Made by a program: the position numbers and the translations under genes. From the NCBI GenBank assembly GCA_002307185.1, contig DBTT01000051.1:62001-126000 (forward strand): a DNA stretch of 64,000 bases. Direction: 5' to 3'. Source of the stretch: Bacteroidales bacterium UBA1309. Lineage in GTDB: Bacteria; Bacteroidota; Bacteroidia; Bacteroidales; Dysgonomonadaceae. The stretch's first letter is position 1. The number at the start of each line of letters is the position of its first letter. The notes beneath the pieces were generated by a model. The model had not been told where the DNA came from. It ran no database searches and worked only from the letters and a program-made list of their open reading frames with translations. Positions 16,875-26,704 of the stretch are shown piece by piece.

Positions 16875-17870
16875 TTATGCTTTACCTGCGCTTCCAAGAA
16901 CAGCTTCAATTTTGTGTTTGTAAAGCTTCTTCATGTTGTCGCGAGCCGGGCCCAAATATTTGCGTGGATCGAATTCGCCAGGTTTTGTGGCCAATACTTC
17001 ACGCACCGCAGCTGTCAATGCCAAACGGCTGTCAGAATCGATGTTGATTTTACAAACAGCAGAAGCAGCCGCCCTACGCAATTGGTCTTCGGGAATACCG
17101 ATCGCATCTTTCAATGCACCGCCGTATTTGTTGATAGTAGCCACTTCTTCTTGAGGAACTGATGATGCTCCGTGCAATACGATAGGGAATCCAGGAAGTT
17201 CTTTTTCAATGGCTTCAAGGATATCGAAACGCAATGGAGGAGGAACCAATAGTCCGTTTTCATCGCGAGTGCATTGGTCTGGAGTAAATTTGTTTGCCCC
17301 GTGAGAAGTACCGATAGAGATAGCCAATGAATCTACACCTGATCTGGTAGCAAAGTCAACTACTTCTTCAGGTTGAGTGTAGGTGTGGTGTTCGGCAACT
17401 ACGTCGTCTTCGATACCAGCAAGTACGCCAAGTTCGCCTTCTACAGTTACGCCATGCGCGTGAGCATATTCAACTACTCTTTTGGTAAGAGCGATGTTTT
17501 CTTCGTAAGGAAGGTGTGAACCGTCGATCATCACCGATGAGAAACCAGAATCGACACATTCTTTGCAAGTTTCGAAAGAATCTCCGTGATCCAGGTGAAG
17601 AACGATTTGTGGGTTTTCCCAACCCAAAGATTTTGCATATTCTACTGCTCCTTGAAGCAAGTAGCGCAACAAGATTGCGTTTGCGTATTGGCGGGCACCT
17701 TTCGATGCTTGAACGATAACAGGTGATTTAGTTTCAGCCGCAGCTTGAACAATAGCCTGAAGCTGTTCCAAGTTATTTACATTGAAGGCCGGGATTGCAT
17801 ATCCGCCTTTTACAGCTTTAGCAAACAATTCTTTGGTGTTTACCAGCCCTAATTCTTTGTAATTTACCAT
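16875..17870 (-). CDS. fba: Class II fructose-bisphosphate aldolase
   Basis: A 331-residue zinc-dependent aldolase of glycolysis and gluconeogenesis. The metal-binding LHLDHGDSFETCKECVDSG and VMIDGSHLPYEENI, then GVTVEGELGVLAGIEDD, SIGTSHGANKF and VLHGASSVPQEEV match the class II signature. Length is normal. A CAAAAATA element (TATTTTTG on the minus strand) at 17922-17929 is a likely -7 box. It is monocistronic between two hairpins or gaps. Confidence 0.95.
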   Translation of the reverse strand: MVNYKELGLVNTKELFAKAVKGGYAIPAFNVNNLEQLQAIVQAAAETKSPVIVQASKGARQYANAILLRYLLQGAVEYAKSLGWENPQIVLHLDHGDSFETCKECVDSGFSSVMIDGSHLPYEENIALTKRVVEYAHAHGVTVEGELGVLAGIEDDVVAEHHTYTQPEEVVDFATRSGVDSLAISIGTSHGANKFTPDQCTRDENGLLVPPPLRFDILEAIEKELPGFPIVLHGASSVPQEEVATINKYGGALKDAIGIPEDQLRRAAASAVCKINIDSDSRLALTAAVREVLATKPGEFDPRKYLGPARDNMKKLYKHKIEAVLGSAGKA

Positions 17871-18004
17871 TGCTTTTTTAATTTAAAGTTCTAAACTTAA
17901 TTGGTTCATAAATTGAGTACGCAAAAATAACAATAAATTTCGACAAAAGATTGATTCTGATTGACTAAATATGCCACATAACATAATTTATACTTGATCT
18001 AGGG

Positions 18005-18397
18005 TTAATTGGGGGAATCATCAAGCTTGTCACCGGAGGGTGATGGAACATAATCTGTGGGCGAAATTCCATAGAATTCGCAAAAGGGATTCGAGAAATG
18101 CGATAAGTTGGAGAAACCTCTTGAATGGCCCACTTCCGAGATTGAAAGATTAATTATTTCGACATTTAGTCCCGGGTTTGAAATGTCCCTATTGATTATC
18201 TTCAACACTTTTTGGTGCAGGATTTCATCGGTAGATTTCAGTTGAATGCCAGGCAAGACACCTTTATGGTTTTGTAATCCAGAGTGCTTCATCTTCAAAA
18301 CTACCTGGTTGGCGGTAATCCTCAAGATATACAAGATAAAAGAATGGTCTTTTTCTGTTTTTTTTGATAGCCCGTTTGGCAAATAATCCATATTCAT
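18005..18397 (-). pseudogene. AraC-type/hybrid two-component regulator C-terminal remnant
   Basis: The open frame holds LKSTDEILHQKVLKIINRD, typical of the segment before the AraC DNA-binding domain in hybrid two-component regulators, then jumps from NPGLNVEIIN straight to the second helix-turn-helix (RGFSNLSHFSNPFCEFYGISPTDYV). About 40-50 residues covering the first helix-turn-helix and the linker helix are missing, so DNA binding should be lost. A preceding hydrophobic run (SFILYILRITA) could be a membrane segment of the sensor half. No complete start or sensor region is found up to 18473. Confidence 0.6.
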
Positions 18398-18488
18398 TCA
18401 GTTTATTGTTAACTTTGCGCTTTTGAAATTTTCCAAGGGGATTAGTTTCTCTGGAAGTGACACCTGATTGCATTTACATTATAGAATT

Positions 18489-19913
18489 ATGAATAACATC
18501 ACAACCGAGGCCATGCTGTCTCATTTTGGGGTATCTATGGAGGACTTGAAAAAGGTTCTTGCGGCAGCTCTCGAAAAAGGCGGCAATTACGCCGACTTAT
18601 ACTTCCAGCACACGAGAAGCAACCAAATCAGTTTACGCGATGGTGAAGTGAACCGTGCCGCATCGAATGTGGATTACGGGGTGGGAATACGCACCGTGGC
18701 TGGCGACCAAACGGGTTATGCTTATGTGGAAAATACCCTTCCAGAAGATATGGTTCGTGCGGCAAAGACGGCTGCGGGAATTGCATCGGTAGCGAAGCAG
18801 CATAAAGAAATCAAACTTACCGAGAAATATTTCCACAACTACTATCCTATCGAAATGCCTTGGGAAAGCGTAGAGATTTTACGGAAAAAAGAATACGTGC
18901 AAAAACTGAACGACCGCATTTTCGAACTCGACAAGCGTGTTATCAAAGCTATTGTGGCACTTTCTGATGCCACTTCCTACACCTTGTTCTGCAATTCGGA
19001 AGGAGTGCTTACGAGCGACTACCGCCCCATGGCGTTGATGCACGCATCTTGCACCATGCAGGATGGGACAAAAATTGAAAACGGGCATTCTTCGCGTGCC
19101 TTCCGCCAAGGTTTCGAATTTCTTTCGGACGAATTGGTGGAAACATTGGCGCAGGAAGTGGTGGCACAAACAGCATTGATGTTCAAAGCAGTGAAACCCA
19201 AAGGGGGCGAAATGCCCGTGGTGATGGGAGCAGGCGGATCGGGAATCTTGCTGCACGAAGCCATCGGGCATGCATTCGAAGCCGATTTCAACAGAAAAGG
19301 TGTTTCCATTTTTTCCGACAAGCTTGGCAAAGAAGTATGCGACACTTCCATCAACGTGGTGGACGACGGCACCATCGAGCATGCTCGTGGAGCCATCAAC
19401 TACGACGACGAGGGCGTGGAATCGCAAAAAACATACATCGTCAAAGAAGGCATCCTAAACAGCTACCTGCACGACCGAATCAGCGCAAAGCATTACGATG
19501 TGGCGCCCACCGGCAACGGACGCCGCCAATCGTTTCGTCACGCACCCATGCCCCGCATGCGTGTCACCTATATGGAATCAGGAAATATTCCAGAGGAAGA
19601 AATCATTGCGCAGGTCAAACAGGGCGTTTATGTGGATAATTTCACCAACGGACAAGTACAGATAGGCGCAGGAGATTTCACCTTCTTTGTCAAAACAGGC
19701 TACCTCATCGAAAACGGTCGCCTCACCCAACCCATCAAGGACATCAATGTGATTGGAAACGGGCCGAGAGCCTTGGCCGACATCACCATGGTGGGCAACA
19801 ACCTCAAAATAGATGAAGGCACATGGACTTGCGGCAAGGAAGGACAAAGTGTGCCCGTGGGCCAGGGGCTGCCCTCGGTGCTAATAAGCAAATTGATCGT
19901 GGGAGGAGAGTGA
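18489..19913 (+). CDS. tldD: Metalloprotease TldD
   Basis: A 474-residue subunit of the heterodimeric TldD/TldE protease, which in E. coli trims microcin and antitoxin peptides. The ATG at 18489 (MNNITTEAM) is used rather than an upstream in-frame start. The zinc motif HEAIGHAFE lies at residues 256-264, within GAGGSGILLHEAIGHAFEAD. The C-terminal half carries YMESGN and TGYLIENGRLTQPIKD, as expected. tldE follows after 139 nt of repeat-rich sequence. No peptide-toxin or RiPP precursor is seen nearby. Confidence 0.92.
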   Translation: MNNITTEAMLSHFGVSMEDLKKVLAAALEKGGNYADLYFQHTRSNQISLRDGEVNRAASNVDYGVGIRTVAGDQTGYAYVENTLPEDMVRAAKTAAGIASVAKQHKEIKLTEKYFHNYYPIEMPWESVEILRKKEYVQKLNDRIFELDKRVIKAIVALSDATSYTLFCNSEGVLTSDYRPMALMHASCTMQDGTKIENGHSSRAFRQGFEFLSDELVETLAQEVVAQTALMFKAVKPKGGEMPVVMGAGGSGILLHEAIGHAFEADFNRKGVSIFSDKLGKEVCDTSINVVDDGTIEHARGAINYDDEGVESQKTYIVKEGILNSYLHDRISAKHYDVAPTGNGRRQSFRHAPMPRMRVTYMESGNIPEEEIIAQVKQGVYVDNFTNGQVQIGAGDFTFFVKTGYLIENGRLTQPIKDINVIGNGPRALADITMVGNNLKIDEGTWTCGKEGQSVPVGQGLPSVLISKLIVGGE

Positions 19914-20036
19914 ATGGAGTAATGTGCCAATGGGATAATATGCCAATGTGCCAATATAGCGAATTAGCAAATCCGCGAATCAACGAATTCACAAATTTAC
20001 GAATTTACAAATCAACGAATCAACAAAAAAGGACAA
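19914..20036 (+). repeat. Intergenic repeat tract between tldD and tldE
   Basis: Low-complexity array with two word families. ATGTGCCAAT-type words occupy about 19921-19957 (ATGTGCCAATG, ATATGCCAATG, TGTGCCAATA), and AAATT/ACGAATT/CACAAATT words occupy about 19958-20030. The same words recur in other gaps of this window (about 15545-15580, 49210-49240, 51279-51303, 57778-57828). It lies inside a two-gene operon and creates a small fortuitous frame. Confidence 0.65.
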
Positions 20037-20052
20037 CACCTAATTACAAATC

Positions 20053-21372
20053 ATGATTACCCAAGAACAAAAAGATATAGCGCAGGGCTGCATGGAATTT
20101 GCCCTCAAAAACGGATGCCAACAGGCACGGATTTCTTTTGCTGTGGCCGACAACAGTTCGTTCGATTTCCGCAACACGCAGTTGGACAAGCTCCAGCAAA
20201 GCAGCGAAAACAAACTCGGTATCGAACTCTTTGTGGATGGCCGCTACGCTTCATTCTCCACGAACCGGCTCGAAAAAGCAGAACTACATACAATTATCCG
20301 CGAAGGGATTGTTGCAACACGTTTCTTGGCAAAGGATCTTGCCCGACGTTTGCCGGAACATTCCCGTTACTATCAGGGGAAAGGCGACGGGCTTGAACTT
20401 TACGACGACTCCTACTTGTCGATAAATGTGAACGGCAAAATAGACTTGCTCAAACAGACCACTGCAGAAGTCTATGGCAAGGACAAGCGCGTGATTTCCG
20501 TCACATCCAGCTACGAGGACAACCGCAGCGCCGAGTATATGGTGGCCAGCAATGGTTTCGAAGCTTGTTCACAAGATTCGTCTTTCAGCCTCTCTTCGGA
20601 AGTGGCTTTGAAAACCGACACGGATGCGCGTCCCGATTCGTTTTGGTTCGACAGCACCATTTTTTGGAAAGACTTGCAGAAGGAAGGCATCGCCCGCAAG
20701 GCGTTTGAAAGGGCTTTGGGCAAAGTGGGACAAAAACAAGCGGCTTCCGGAAAGTACCAATTGCTCTTGGACAACACTCAGGCCTCACGAATGGTGTCAC
20801 CCCTCATTTCATCAATTATGGGAACCGCCCTGCAGCAGAAAAATTCATTCCTGATCGACAAGTTGGGAGAACAAATCATTTCCCCATTGGTCACCATCCA
20901 CGACACGCCACACCTTGCAGGCTCGTTCGGCGCACGCTGGTACGACGGAGAAGGGGTTGCCACATCCGAACTCCAGATCATTGAAAAGGGCATATTGCAA
21001 ACTTATTTCATCGACACCTACAATTCGGTGAAAATGGGTGTTGATCCCACTATATCGGCCCCTTCTATATTGAACTTTGAATTGGGAAACACCGACTTCA
21101 ACGGGCTCCTCCGCCAGACCGAATACGGAATCTGGGTAAGCGGATTCAACGGGGGAAATACGAATCAGACAACCGGAGACTTCTCCATGGGCATCGAGGG
21201 TTTTCTTATAAAAGACGGAAAAGTGGTGTCGCCTATCGGGGAAATGAACATCACGGGAAACATCCTGGATCTATGGAAAAACCTGGTAGCAGTGGGCAAC
21301 GACCCCCGCAAAAATTCACCCTGGAAAATTCCGGCATTGCTCTTTGAAGGGGTGTTGTTTAATGGATTGTAA
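20053..21372 (+). CDS. tldE: Metalloprotease subunit TldE/PmbA
   Basis: A 439-residue paralogue of TldD lacking the zinc motif, as expected for the TldE subunit. N-terminal FRNTQLDKLQQSSENKLGIELFVDGRYASFST and C-terminal GGNTNQTTGDFSMGIEGFLI plus PIGEMNITGN are characteristic. It would partner TldD encoded just upstream. The ATG start at 20053 immediately follows the repeat tract. Confidence 0.9.
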   Translation: MITQEQKDIAQGCMEFALKNGCQQARISFAVADNSSFDFRNTQLDKLQQSSENKLGIELFVDGRYASFSTNRLEKAELHTIIREGIVATRFLAKDLARRLPEHSRYYQGKGDGLELYDDSYLSINVNGKIDLLKQTTAEVYGKDKRVISVTSSYEDNRSAEYMVASNGFEACSQDSSFSLSSEVALKTDTDARPDSFWFDSTIFWKDLQKEGIARKAFERALGKVGQKQAASGKYQLLLDNTQASRMVSPLISSIMGTALQQKNSFLIDKLGEQIISPLVTIHDTPHLAGSFGARWYDGEGVATSELQIIEKGILQTYFIDTYNSVKMGVDPTISAPSILNFELGNTDFNGLLRQTEYGIWVSGFNGGNTNQTTGDFSMGIEGFLIKDGKVVSPIGEMNITGNILDLWKNLVAVGNDPRKNSPWKIPALLFEGVLFNGL

Positions 21373-21473
21373 GAAAGGATAAGGCTTCATAGGGGTGAAA
21401 TACGAACTAAAAAACGAGCTTGAAACAAAAGCCGAAAAGAGATCGGGAAAGCTGTTTCCTTCATGAAAAAGAG

Positions 21474-22589
21474 TCACTGCAAGGCTAAGTCCCAATCTTT
21501 CCACACCACTTCATATCCTTGTTTCTTCACGGCAGACAATACTTCGTCGGGAGTCCGGTCGTCATTCACTACAAACTGTTCCAATTCCGATCGATAGACG
21601 GCATAACCTCCCGGATCGGTTTTAGAACCGGCACTCAGGGAAGTGATTCCTAACGAGGTCATGTTATCCCTGAAAATAGAACTTTCGCGCGTGGACAGCG
21701 ATATTTCCACATCGTTGTCGAAAATGCGGTAAGCAAAAATGATTTGTGCCAACTCTGGGTCGGTCATCACCACGTTGGGTTGAAAGCTTTCTCCTTCGTG
21801 TGGGCGCATCCGAGGAAAAGAGAGGCTGAATTTGGTTTGCCAATATTGTTTCTGCAAATAGCGCAAATGCAAGGCCATCATCGTGGCATCGGTGCGCCAA
21901 TCTTCCAAACCAACCAGAAAACCCAAACCAATCTTATGGATCCCGGCTCGTCCCATCCGGTCGAAACCTTCGATTCGCCAATCGAATTTGGATTTCATCC
22001 CTTTGGGGTGATATGTTTTGTAACGTGCTTTGTTGTAAGTTTCCTGATAGCAGTAAACAGCATTTAATCCAGCATTTGCCAACTGTCTATACTCGGCTTC
22101 TTTCAAAGGTTGCACTTCAATCGAGATACTCGAAAAATAAGGTTTCACCAGCTCCATGGCATGTTGGATATAGTCCGCACCTGCATCGCGAGGATTTTCG
22201 CCCGTCACCAACAACAGGTGTTGGAAATCGCCCATTTCTTTAATCGCTTTCACCTCACGGAGAATTTGCTCATCGGTAAGGATAATTCGTTTGATGTCGT
22301 TGTTGTGGTTGAATCCACAATACACGCAGTGGTTGATGCACGAGTTGGTCAGATAAAGCGGCACATAAAACTGAATTGTGTTTCCAAAACGTTGTCGGGT
22401 GTATTTTCGGCTAAGTTGCGCCATTTGCTCCAGGTAAGGCAACGCTGCTGGAGAAATCAGCGTCATGAAATCATCAATATCCCGTCGTTGTTTCTTCAGT
22501 ACGATCTCCACGTCTTGGGACGTTTTACTATATATCCGTTCTTTAAGTATATCCCAATCGTAATTGTCTATTTCTTCTATGAATTCCAT
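21474..22589 (-). CDS. thiH: 2-iminoacetate synthase
   Basis: A 371-residue radical SAM tyrosine lyase making dehydroglycine for the thiazole ring of thiamin. The cluster cysteines C84, C88 and C91 are in TNSCINHCVYCGF. FPRMRPHEGESF, SLSTRESSIFRDN and SAGSKTDPGGY are family signatures. It stands alone here: no thiC, thiE, thiG, thiS or thiF is adjacent, and no THI-box (TPP riboswitch) is visible upstream in 22590-22790. The rest of the thiamin cluster must be elsewhere, or this copy is separate. Confidence 0.92.
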   Translation of the reverse strand: MEFIEEIDNYDWDILKERIYSKTSQDVEIVLKKQRRDIDDFMTLISPAALPYLEQMAQLSRKYTRQRFGNTIQFYVPLYLTNSCINHCVYCGFNHNNDIKRIILTDEQILREVKAIKEMGDFQHLLLVTGENPRDAGADYIQHAMELVKPYFSSISIEVQPLKEAEYRQLANAGLNAVYCYQETYNKARYKTYHPKGMKSKFDWRIEGFDRMGRAGIHKIGLGFLVGLEDWRTDATMMALHLRYLQKQYWQTKFSLSFPRMRPHEGESFQPNVVMTDPELAQIIFAYRIFDNDVEISLSTRESSIFRDNMTSLGITSLSAGSKTDPGGYAVYRSELEQFVVNDDRTPDEVLSAVKKQGYEVVWKDWDLALQ

Positions 22590-22916
22590 TTTACAATTTT
22601 TTTTCAGACTCTAAAAGTATTACAATTTATTGGGTTTTTAATATCTGTGGTCAACAATAAAATTCTCCATTTAGGATTATTTTTGTTAAATTTAATTGTG
22701 CCGTAATAACGGGAAGGTAACATTTAAGTAAAAGAATTCAAAATGGAAAGCAAAAAACGGACTCATTTTTGATAATTACACTTTCTATTATATGGAAGAA
22801 AATGTTTTCACATATCCAGCCCTATTGGCAAAAAAAATACAGTATCACCCAGTCTGTTTTCTGTTTCTCCAGCAACAATTATGTATATTCCTATTCAGGA
22901 TATTTAAAATAATACA

Positions 22917-22924
22917 TATCTTTG
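22917..22924 (+). promoter_or_regulatory. -7 element of the topoisomerase IV B promoter
   Basis: TATCTTTG, a perfect TAnnTTTG match, 27 nt upstream of ATG 22951. It lies inside the longer in-frame extension starting at 22792 and so supports the downstream start. The divergent gap 22590-22950 shows nothing else I can support. Confidence 0.6.
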
Positions 22925-22950
22925 AAGATGAAAAACAAACTATCCGCATC

Positions 22951-24819
22951 ATGGCAGAAGAAGAATTGGAATTAAATGTGTCGGGATCCGACTATTCGGA
23001 CGATGATATAAAAACGCTTGACTGGCAAGAACATATCCGCCGGAGACCGGGGATGTACATCGGCAAATTGGGTGATGGAACTTCCGCGGACGATGGCATT
23101 TATGTTTTGCTCAAAGAGGTGCTCGACAACTCCATCGACGAATACATGATGGGGTATGGCAAAACAATTGAGATAAAGATTACCGAAGAAAAAGTATCTA
23201 TCCGCGACCACGGCCGAGGTGTGCCTCTTGGCAAAGTGAAAGATGTTTCATCCAAAATGAACACCGGCGCAAAATACGATTCCAAAGCATTTAAGAAATC
23301 GGTCGGATTGAACGGGGTGGGTATTAAGGCTGTAAATGCGCTTTCCTCCCATTTTGTGATGCAGAGTTTCCGTGAAAAAGAGACAGTGCGTGTGGAGTAT
23401 CAAAAAGCGGTGGTCGTAGCTGAAACTGTCATCGAACCTACTACCGAGGAAAACGGAACTTATGTCGAATTCAAGCCGGATGACACCATTTTCACGAATT
23501 ACCTCTATCGAAAAGAATATGTGGAAAGCTTGTTGAAAAACTATGTTTACCTGAATACAGGCTTGTCAATTTATTATAATGGAGAAAAATATTTCTCGAA
23601 GAACGGGTTGGCAGACCTGCTCAACGAAAATCTTACTGCCGAAGCGCTCTATCCGATCATTCACCTGAAAGATAGCGATATCGAAGTGGTGATTACACAC
23701 ACCAACCAATATGGTGAAGAGTATTATTCGTTTGTCAATGGGCAACACACCACGCAAGGAGGAACGCACCAGTCGGCTTTCCGCGAAGCACTTTCCCGTG
23801 TCATCAAGGAATTTTACAACAAGAACTTTGATTATGCCGATATCCGCAGCGGTGTGGTGGCGGCCATCAGCGTGAAAGTGGAGGAGCCGATTTTCGAATC
23901 CCAAACCAAGACAAAACTCGGCTCCAAGGACATGGGGCCTGGCGGACTTTCGGTACAAAAATTCATTGGCGACTTTTTGAAAAAGGAATTGGATAATTTC
24001 TTGCACAAAAATGCAGAAACAGCAGATATCCTGCACAAAAAAATACTCGATTCCGAAAAAGAGCGGAAAGCCATTGCCGGAGTTTCGAAACTGGCCCGCG
24101 AAAGGGCTAAAAAATCGAATCTCCATAACCGTAAATTGCGTGATTGCCGAATCCATTACAGCGATACAAAAGGGGATAGCTTGGATGACACTTGCATCTT
24201 TATCACCGAGGGAGATTCAGCCAGCGGTTCCATCACCAAAAGTCGCAACCCTAATCTGCAAGCGGTGTTCAGCTTGCGGGGAAAGCCTTTGAATTCTTTT
24301 GGGTTGACAAAAAAAATCGTATATGAAAACGAAGAGTTCAACTTGTTGCAAGCGGCTCTTAACATCGAGGAAGGATTGGATGGATTGCGCTACAACAAAG
24401 TCATTATCGCTACCGATGCCGATACCGACGGAATGCACATTCGCTTGCTGATACTTACGTTTTTCCTTCAGTTTTTCCCCGATTTGATCAAGAAAAACCA
24501 TGTGTATATTTTGCAGACACCCCTTTTCCGGGTGCGAAACAAAAAGGAGACAATTTACTGCTATTCCGAAGAAGAACGTGTAAATGCTATCGCCAAACTG
24601 GGTACCAGTCCGGAAATTACCCGTTTCAAAGGATTAGGAGAGATTTCTCCCGACGAGTTTGTCCATTTCATCGGAAAAGATATGCGCCTTGACAAAGTGA
24701 CTATGAAAAAGGAAGACTTGGTGAAAGAAATGCTGAATTTCTACATGGGAAAAAATACTCCCGACAGGCAGGTTTTCATCATCGACAATCTGATCGTAAA
24801 CGAAGACGATGTCGCATAA
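22951..24819 (+). CDS. parE: DNA topoisomerase IV subunit B (type IIA, GyrB/ParE-like)
   Basis: A 622-residue ATPase subunit. The ATG at 22951 (MAEEELELN) is chosen because a -7 box lies just upstream. GHKL ATPase motifs are [17 protein letters not shown] and [13 protein letters not shown]; the TOPRIM domain shows [11 protein letters not shown] and DADTDGMHI. It lacks the insertion of E. coli GyrB, and the length suits Bacteroidetes ParE. Subunit A, which follows it in many relatives, is not here; gdhA is next instead. Confidence 0.88.
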   Translation: MAEEELELNVSGSDYSDDDIKTLDWQEHIRRRPGMYIGKLGDGTSADDGIYVLLKEVLDNSIDEYMMGYGKTIEIKITEEKVSIRDHGRGVPLGKVKDVSSKMNTGAKYDSKAFKKSVGLNGVGIKAVNALSSHFVMQSFREKETVRVEYQKAVVVAETVIEPTTEENGTYVEFKPDDTIFTNYLYRKEYVESLLKNYVYLNTGLSIYYNGEKYFSKNGLADLLNENLTAEALYPIIHLKDSDIEVVITHTNQYGEEYYSFVNGQHTTQGGTHQSAFREALSRVIKEFYNKNFDYADIRSGVVAAISVKVEEPIFESQTKTKLGSKDMGPGGLSVQKFIGDFLKKELDNFLHKNAETADILHKKILDSEKERKAIAGVSKLARERAKKSNLHNRKLRDCRIHYSDTKGDSLDDTCIFITEGDSASGSITKSRNPNLQAVFSLRGKPLNSFGLTKKIVYENEEFNLLQAALNIEEGLDGLRYNKVIIATDADTDGMHIRLLILTFFLQFFPDLIKKNHVYILQTPLFRVRNKKETIYCYSEEERVNAIAKLGTSPEITRFKGLGEISPDEFVHFIGKDMRLDKVTMKKEDLVKEMLNFYMGKNTPDRQVFIIDNLIVNEDDVA

Positions 24820-24899
24820 AGCAGAGAGACGGAAGTAACTGGTCTTAGAATTTATTATTCGCATATTATATAGTATTGGCAGATTAAATACTAATCGAC

Positions 24900-26237
24900 A
24901 TGAAAGTAGAAAATATCCTGGCAACTCTTGAAGCCCGCCATCCGGGTGAAGCAGAGTATTTGCAGGCTGTGAAGGAAGTGCTTTTCTCTATTGAAGATGT
25001 TTATAACGAACATCCCGAGTTTGAAAAGGCCAAGCTCATTGAGCGTTTGGTAGAACCCGACCGGATATTCACATTCAAGGTGGCTTGGGTGGATGACAAA
25101 GGGGATGTACAGGTGAACATCGGATACCGAGTTCAATTCAACAACACAATAGGCCCCTACAAAGGTGGACTCCGTTTTCACCCTTCGGTGAACCTGTCCA
25201 TCCTCAAATTTTTAGGGTTTGAACAAACGTTCAAAAATGCACTGACAACCCTTCCGATGGGTGGAGCGAAAGGTGGATCCGACTTCAATCCAAAAGGGAA
25301 ATCCAATGCCGAAGTGATGCGTTTCTGCCAGGCATTCATGATCGAATTGTGGCGAAATATTGGACCAGATACCGACATTCCGGCTGGAGACATTGGCGTG
25401 GGAGGCCGCGAAATTGGCTATCTGTATGGAATGTATAAAAAATTGGCTCGCGAGAATACAGGTACATTCACCGGAAAAGGGCTCGACTACGGAGGCTCTT
25501 TGATTCGTCCCGAGGCGACTGGTTTTGGGGGATTGTATTTCGTGAGCGAAATGCTAAAAACTCATGGTTTGGATATTCAGGGCAAAACCATTGCGCTTTC
25601 CGGTTTTGGAAATGTGGCTTGGGGTGCGGCTTTGAAAGCTACCGAATTGGGGGGTAAAGTGGTTACGATCTCTGGCCCTGATGGTTACATTTATGACAAG
25701 GAAGGTATTTCAGGAAAAAAAATCGACTTCTTGCTCGAGCTTCGGGCTTCGGGTGAAGACATTGTTGCTCCTTATGTGGAAGAATTTCCAAATGCAGAAT
25801 TCCACGAAGGAAAACGTCCCTGGGGACAAAAGGTGGAGATCGCCTTGCCCTGTGCCACTCAAAATGAACTCGATGAAGAAGATGCCCGAACCTTAGTTGC
25901 TAATGGCGTCAAATGTGTTGCCGAGATTTCCAACATGGGGTGTACTGCTCAAGCTGTGGACTTTTTAATCGAAAACAAAGTCTTGTTTGCTCCAGGAAAG
26001 GCTGTGAATGCAGGTGGAGTTGCTACTTCCGGATTGGAAATGACACAAAATGCGATGCACTTGCAGTGGAATGAGGCGGAAGTTGACCAACGTCTTCACC
26101 AAATCATGCACAACATCCACAGTCAATGCGTAGAGCATGGAAAAGAGAAAGGTGGCTACATCAATTATGTGAAAGGGGCCAACGTGGCCGGATTCATGAA
26201 AGTAGCGCGGGGCATGATGGCCCAAGGTGTTGTTTAA
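24900..26237 (+). CDS. gdhA: NADP-specific glutamate dehydrogenase
   Basis: A 445-residue hexameric enzyme converting 2-oxoglutarate and ammonium to glutamate. The substrate segment GPYKGGLRFHPSVNLSILK, LPMGGAKGGSDFNPKGKS and PAGDIGVGGREIGYLYG are classic for the NADP-dependent small (about 445-residue) class. The NAD(P) fold follows (SGFGNVAWGAA). It would use ammonium imported by the Amt at 1443-2780. It begins 80 nt after parE and has no clear partner downstream. Confidence 0.95.
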   Translation: MKVENILATLEARHPGEAEYLQAVKEVLFSIEDVYNEHPEFEKAKLIERLVEPDRIFTFKVAWVDDKGDVQVNIGYRVQFNNTIGPYKGGLRFHPSVNLSILKFLGFEQTFKNALTTLPMGGAKGGSDFNPKGKSNAEVMRFCQAFMIELWRNIGPDTDIPAGDIGVGGREIGYLYGMYKKLARENTGTFTGKGLDYGGSLIRPEATGFGGLYFVSEMLKTHGLDIQGKTIALSGFGNVAWGAALKATELGGKVVTISGPDGYIYDKEGISGKKIDFLLELRASGEDIVAPYVEEFPNAEFHEGKRPWGQKVEIALPCATQNELDEEDARTLVANGVKCVAEISNMGCTAQAVDFLIENKVLFAPGKAVNAGGVATSGLEMTQNAMHLQWNEAEVDQRLHQIMHNIHSQCVEHGKEKGGYINYVKGANVAGFMKVARGMMAQGVV

Positions 26238-26494
26238 CTATATGATAATTAGTTGTCTTTAAAAAAGCCTTCATGGGGAATTTTATAGTTGATTTGATAT
26301 GAAACAGCTTTTATATCGTTCAAAACGTGGGATATAGACCGTCTTGCAGGGACACCAGTGAACCATAGCATGGTTTGAGGAAGAAAAACACTGCTTGGAT
26401 AAATTTATTGTATTTCGGACGATTTTTGCAAATAAAATCATCGGTATCCTCTCCCTGCCGGGATTGCGCCAGCATATATCCGGCTTTAGTGGCA

Positions 26495-26667
26495 TTAGTC
26501 CTTTTTCTTTCCTGCCCGAAACTTTTTGATTCCAAGCAAATTTGCGATCAATATGATGGAAGTGGAGATCGTGATGGGATTGACAAGTGTGAATAAAATT
26601 TGTATTATACCCCAATAGATGAAAACCGGAAACCAAGTGAAAGTTTCCAGCTTTTTCGATTCATTTA
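26495..26667 (-). other. Possible small membrane protein or gene remnant
   Basis: A minus-strand open frame reads KKLETFTWFPVFIYWG then a strongly hydrophobic stretch (LFTLVNPITISTSIILIANL) and ends with a basic tail GIKKFRAGKKKD at stop 26495-26497. One or two membrane spans with a positive-inside tail look real, but no ATG, GTG or TTG start is found before the upstream in-frame stop. It lies in the 26238-26704 gap and overlaps the ABC-F promoter region. The lower part of the gap (26238-26490) shows nothing I recognise. Confidence 0.3.
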
Positions 26668-26683
26668 TTTAGCTTATCTTTGC
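26652..26683 (+). promoter_or_regulatory. Promoter of the ABC-F gene
   Basis: A TATCTTTG -7 element at 26676-26683 with a TTTTTCG -33-like sequence at 26652-26658 (17-nt spacer). It lies 21 nt upstream of ATG 26705 and supports that start over an earlier in-frame codon. Confidence 0.6.
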
Positions 26684-26704
26684 AACTTTAATAATTTAGG
26701 ATCA

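Noticed and set aside
19914..20036. CRISPR array or tandem repeat locus
   Set aside because: The words are short, degenerate and contiguous, with no spacers, no fixed unit length and no cas genes in the window.
22590..22790. TPP riboswitch for thiH
   Set aside because: No THI-box consensus (CTGAGA and partner motifs) is visible on the minus strand upstream of the start; a covariance-model search would be decisive.
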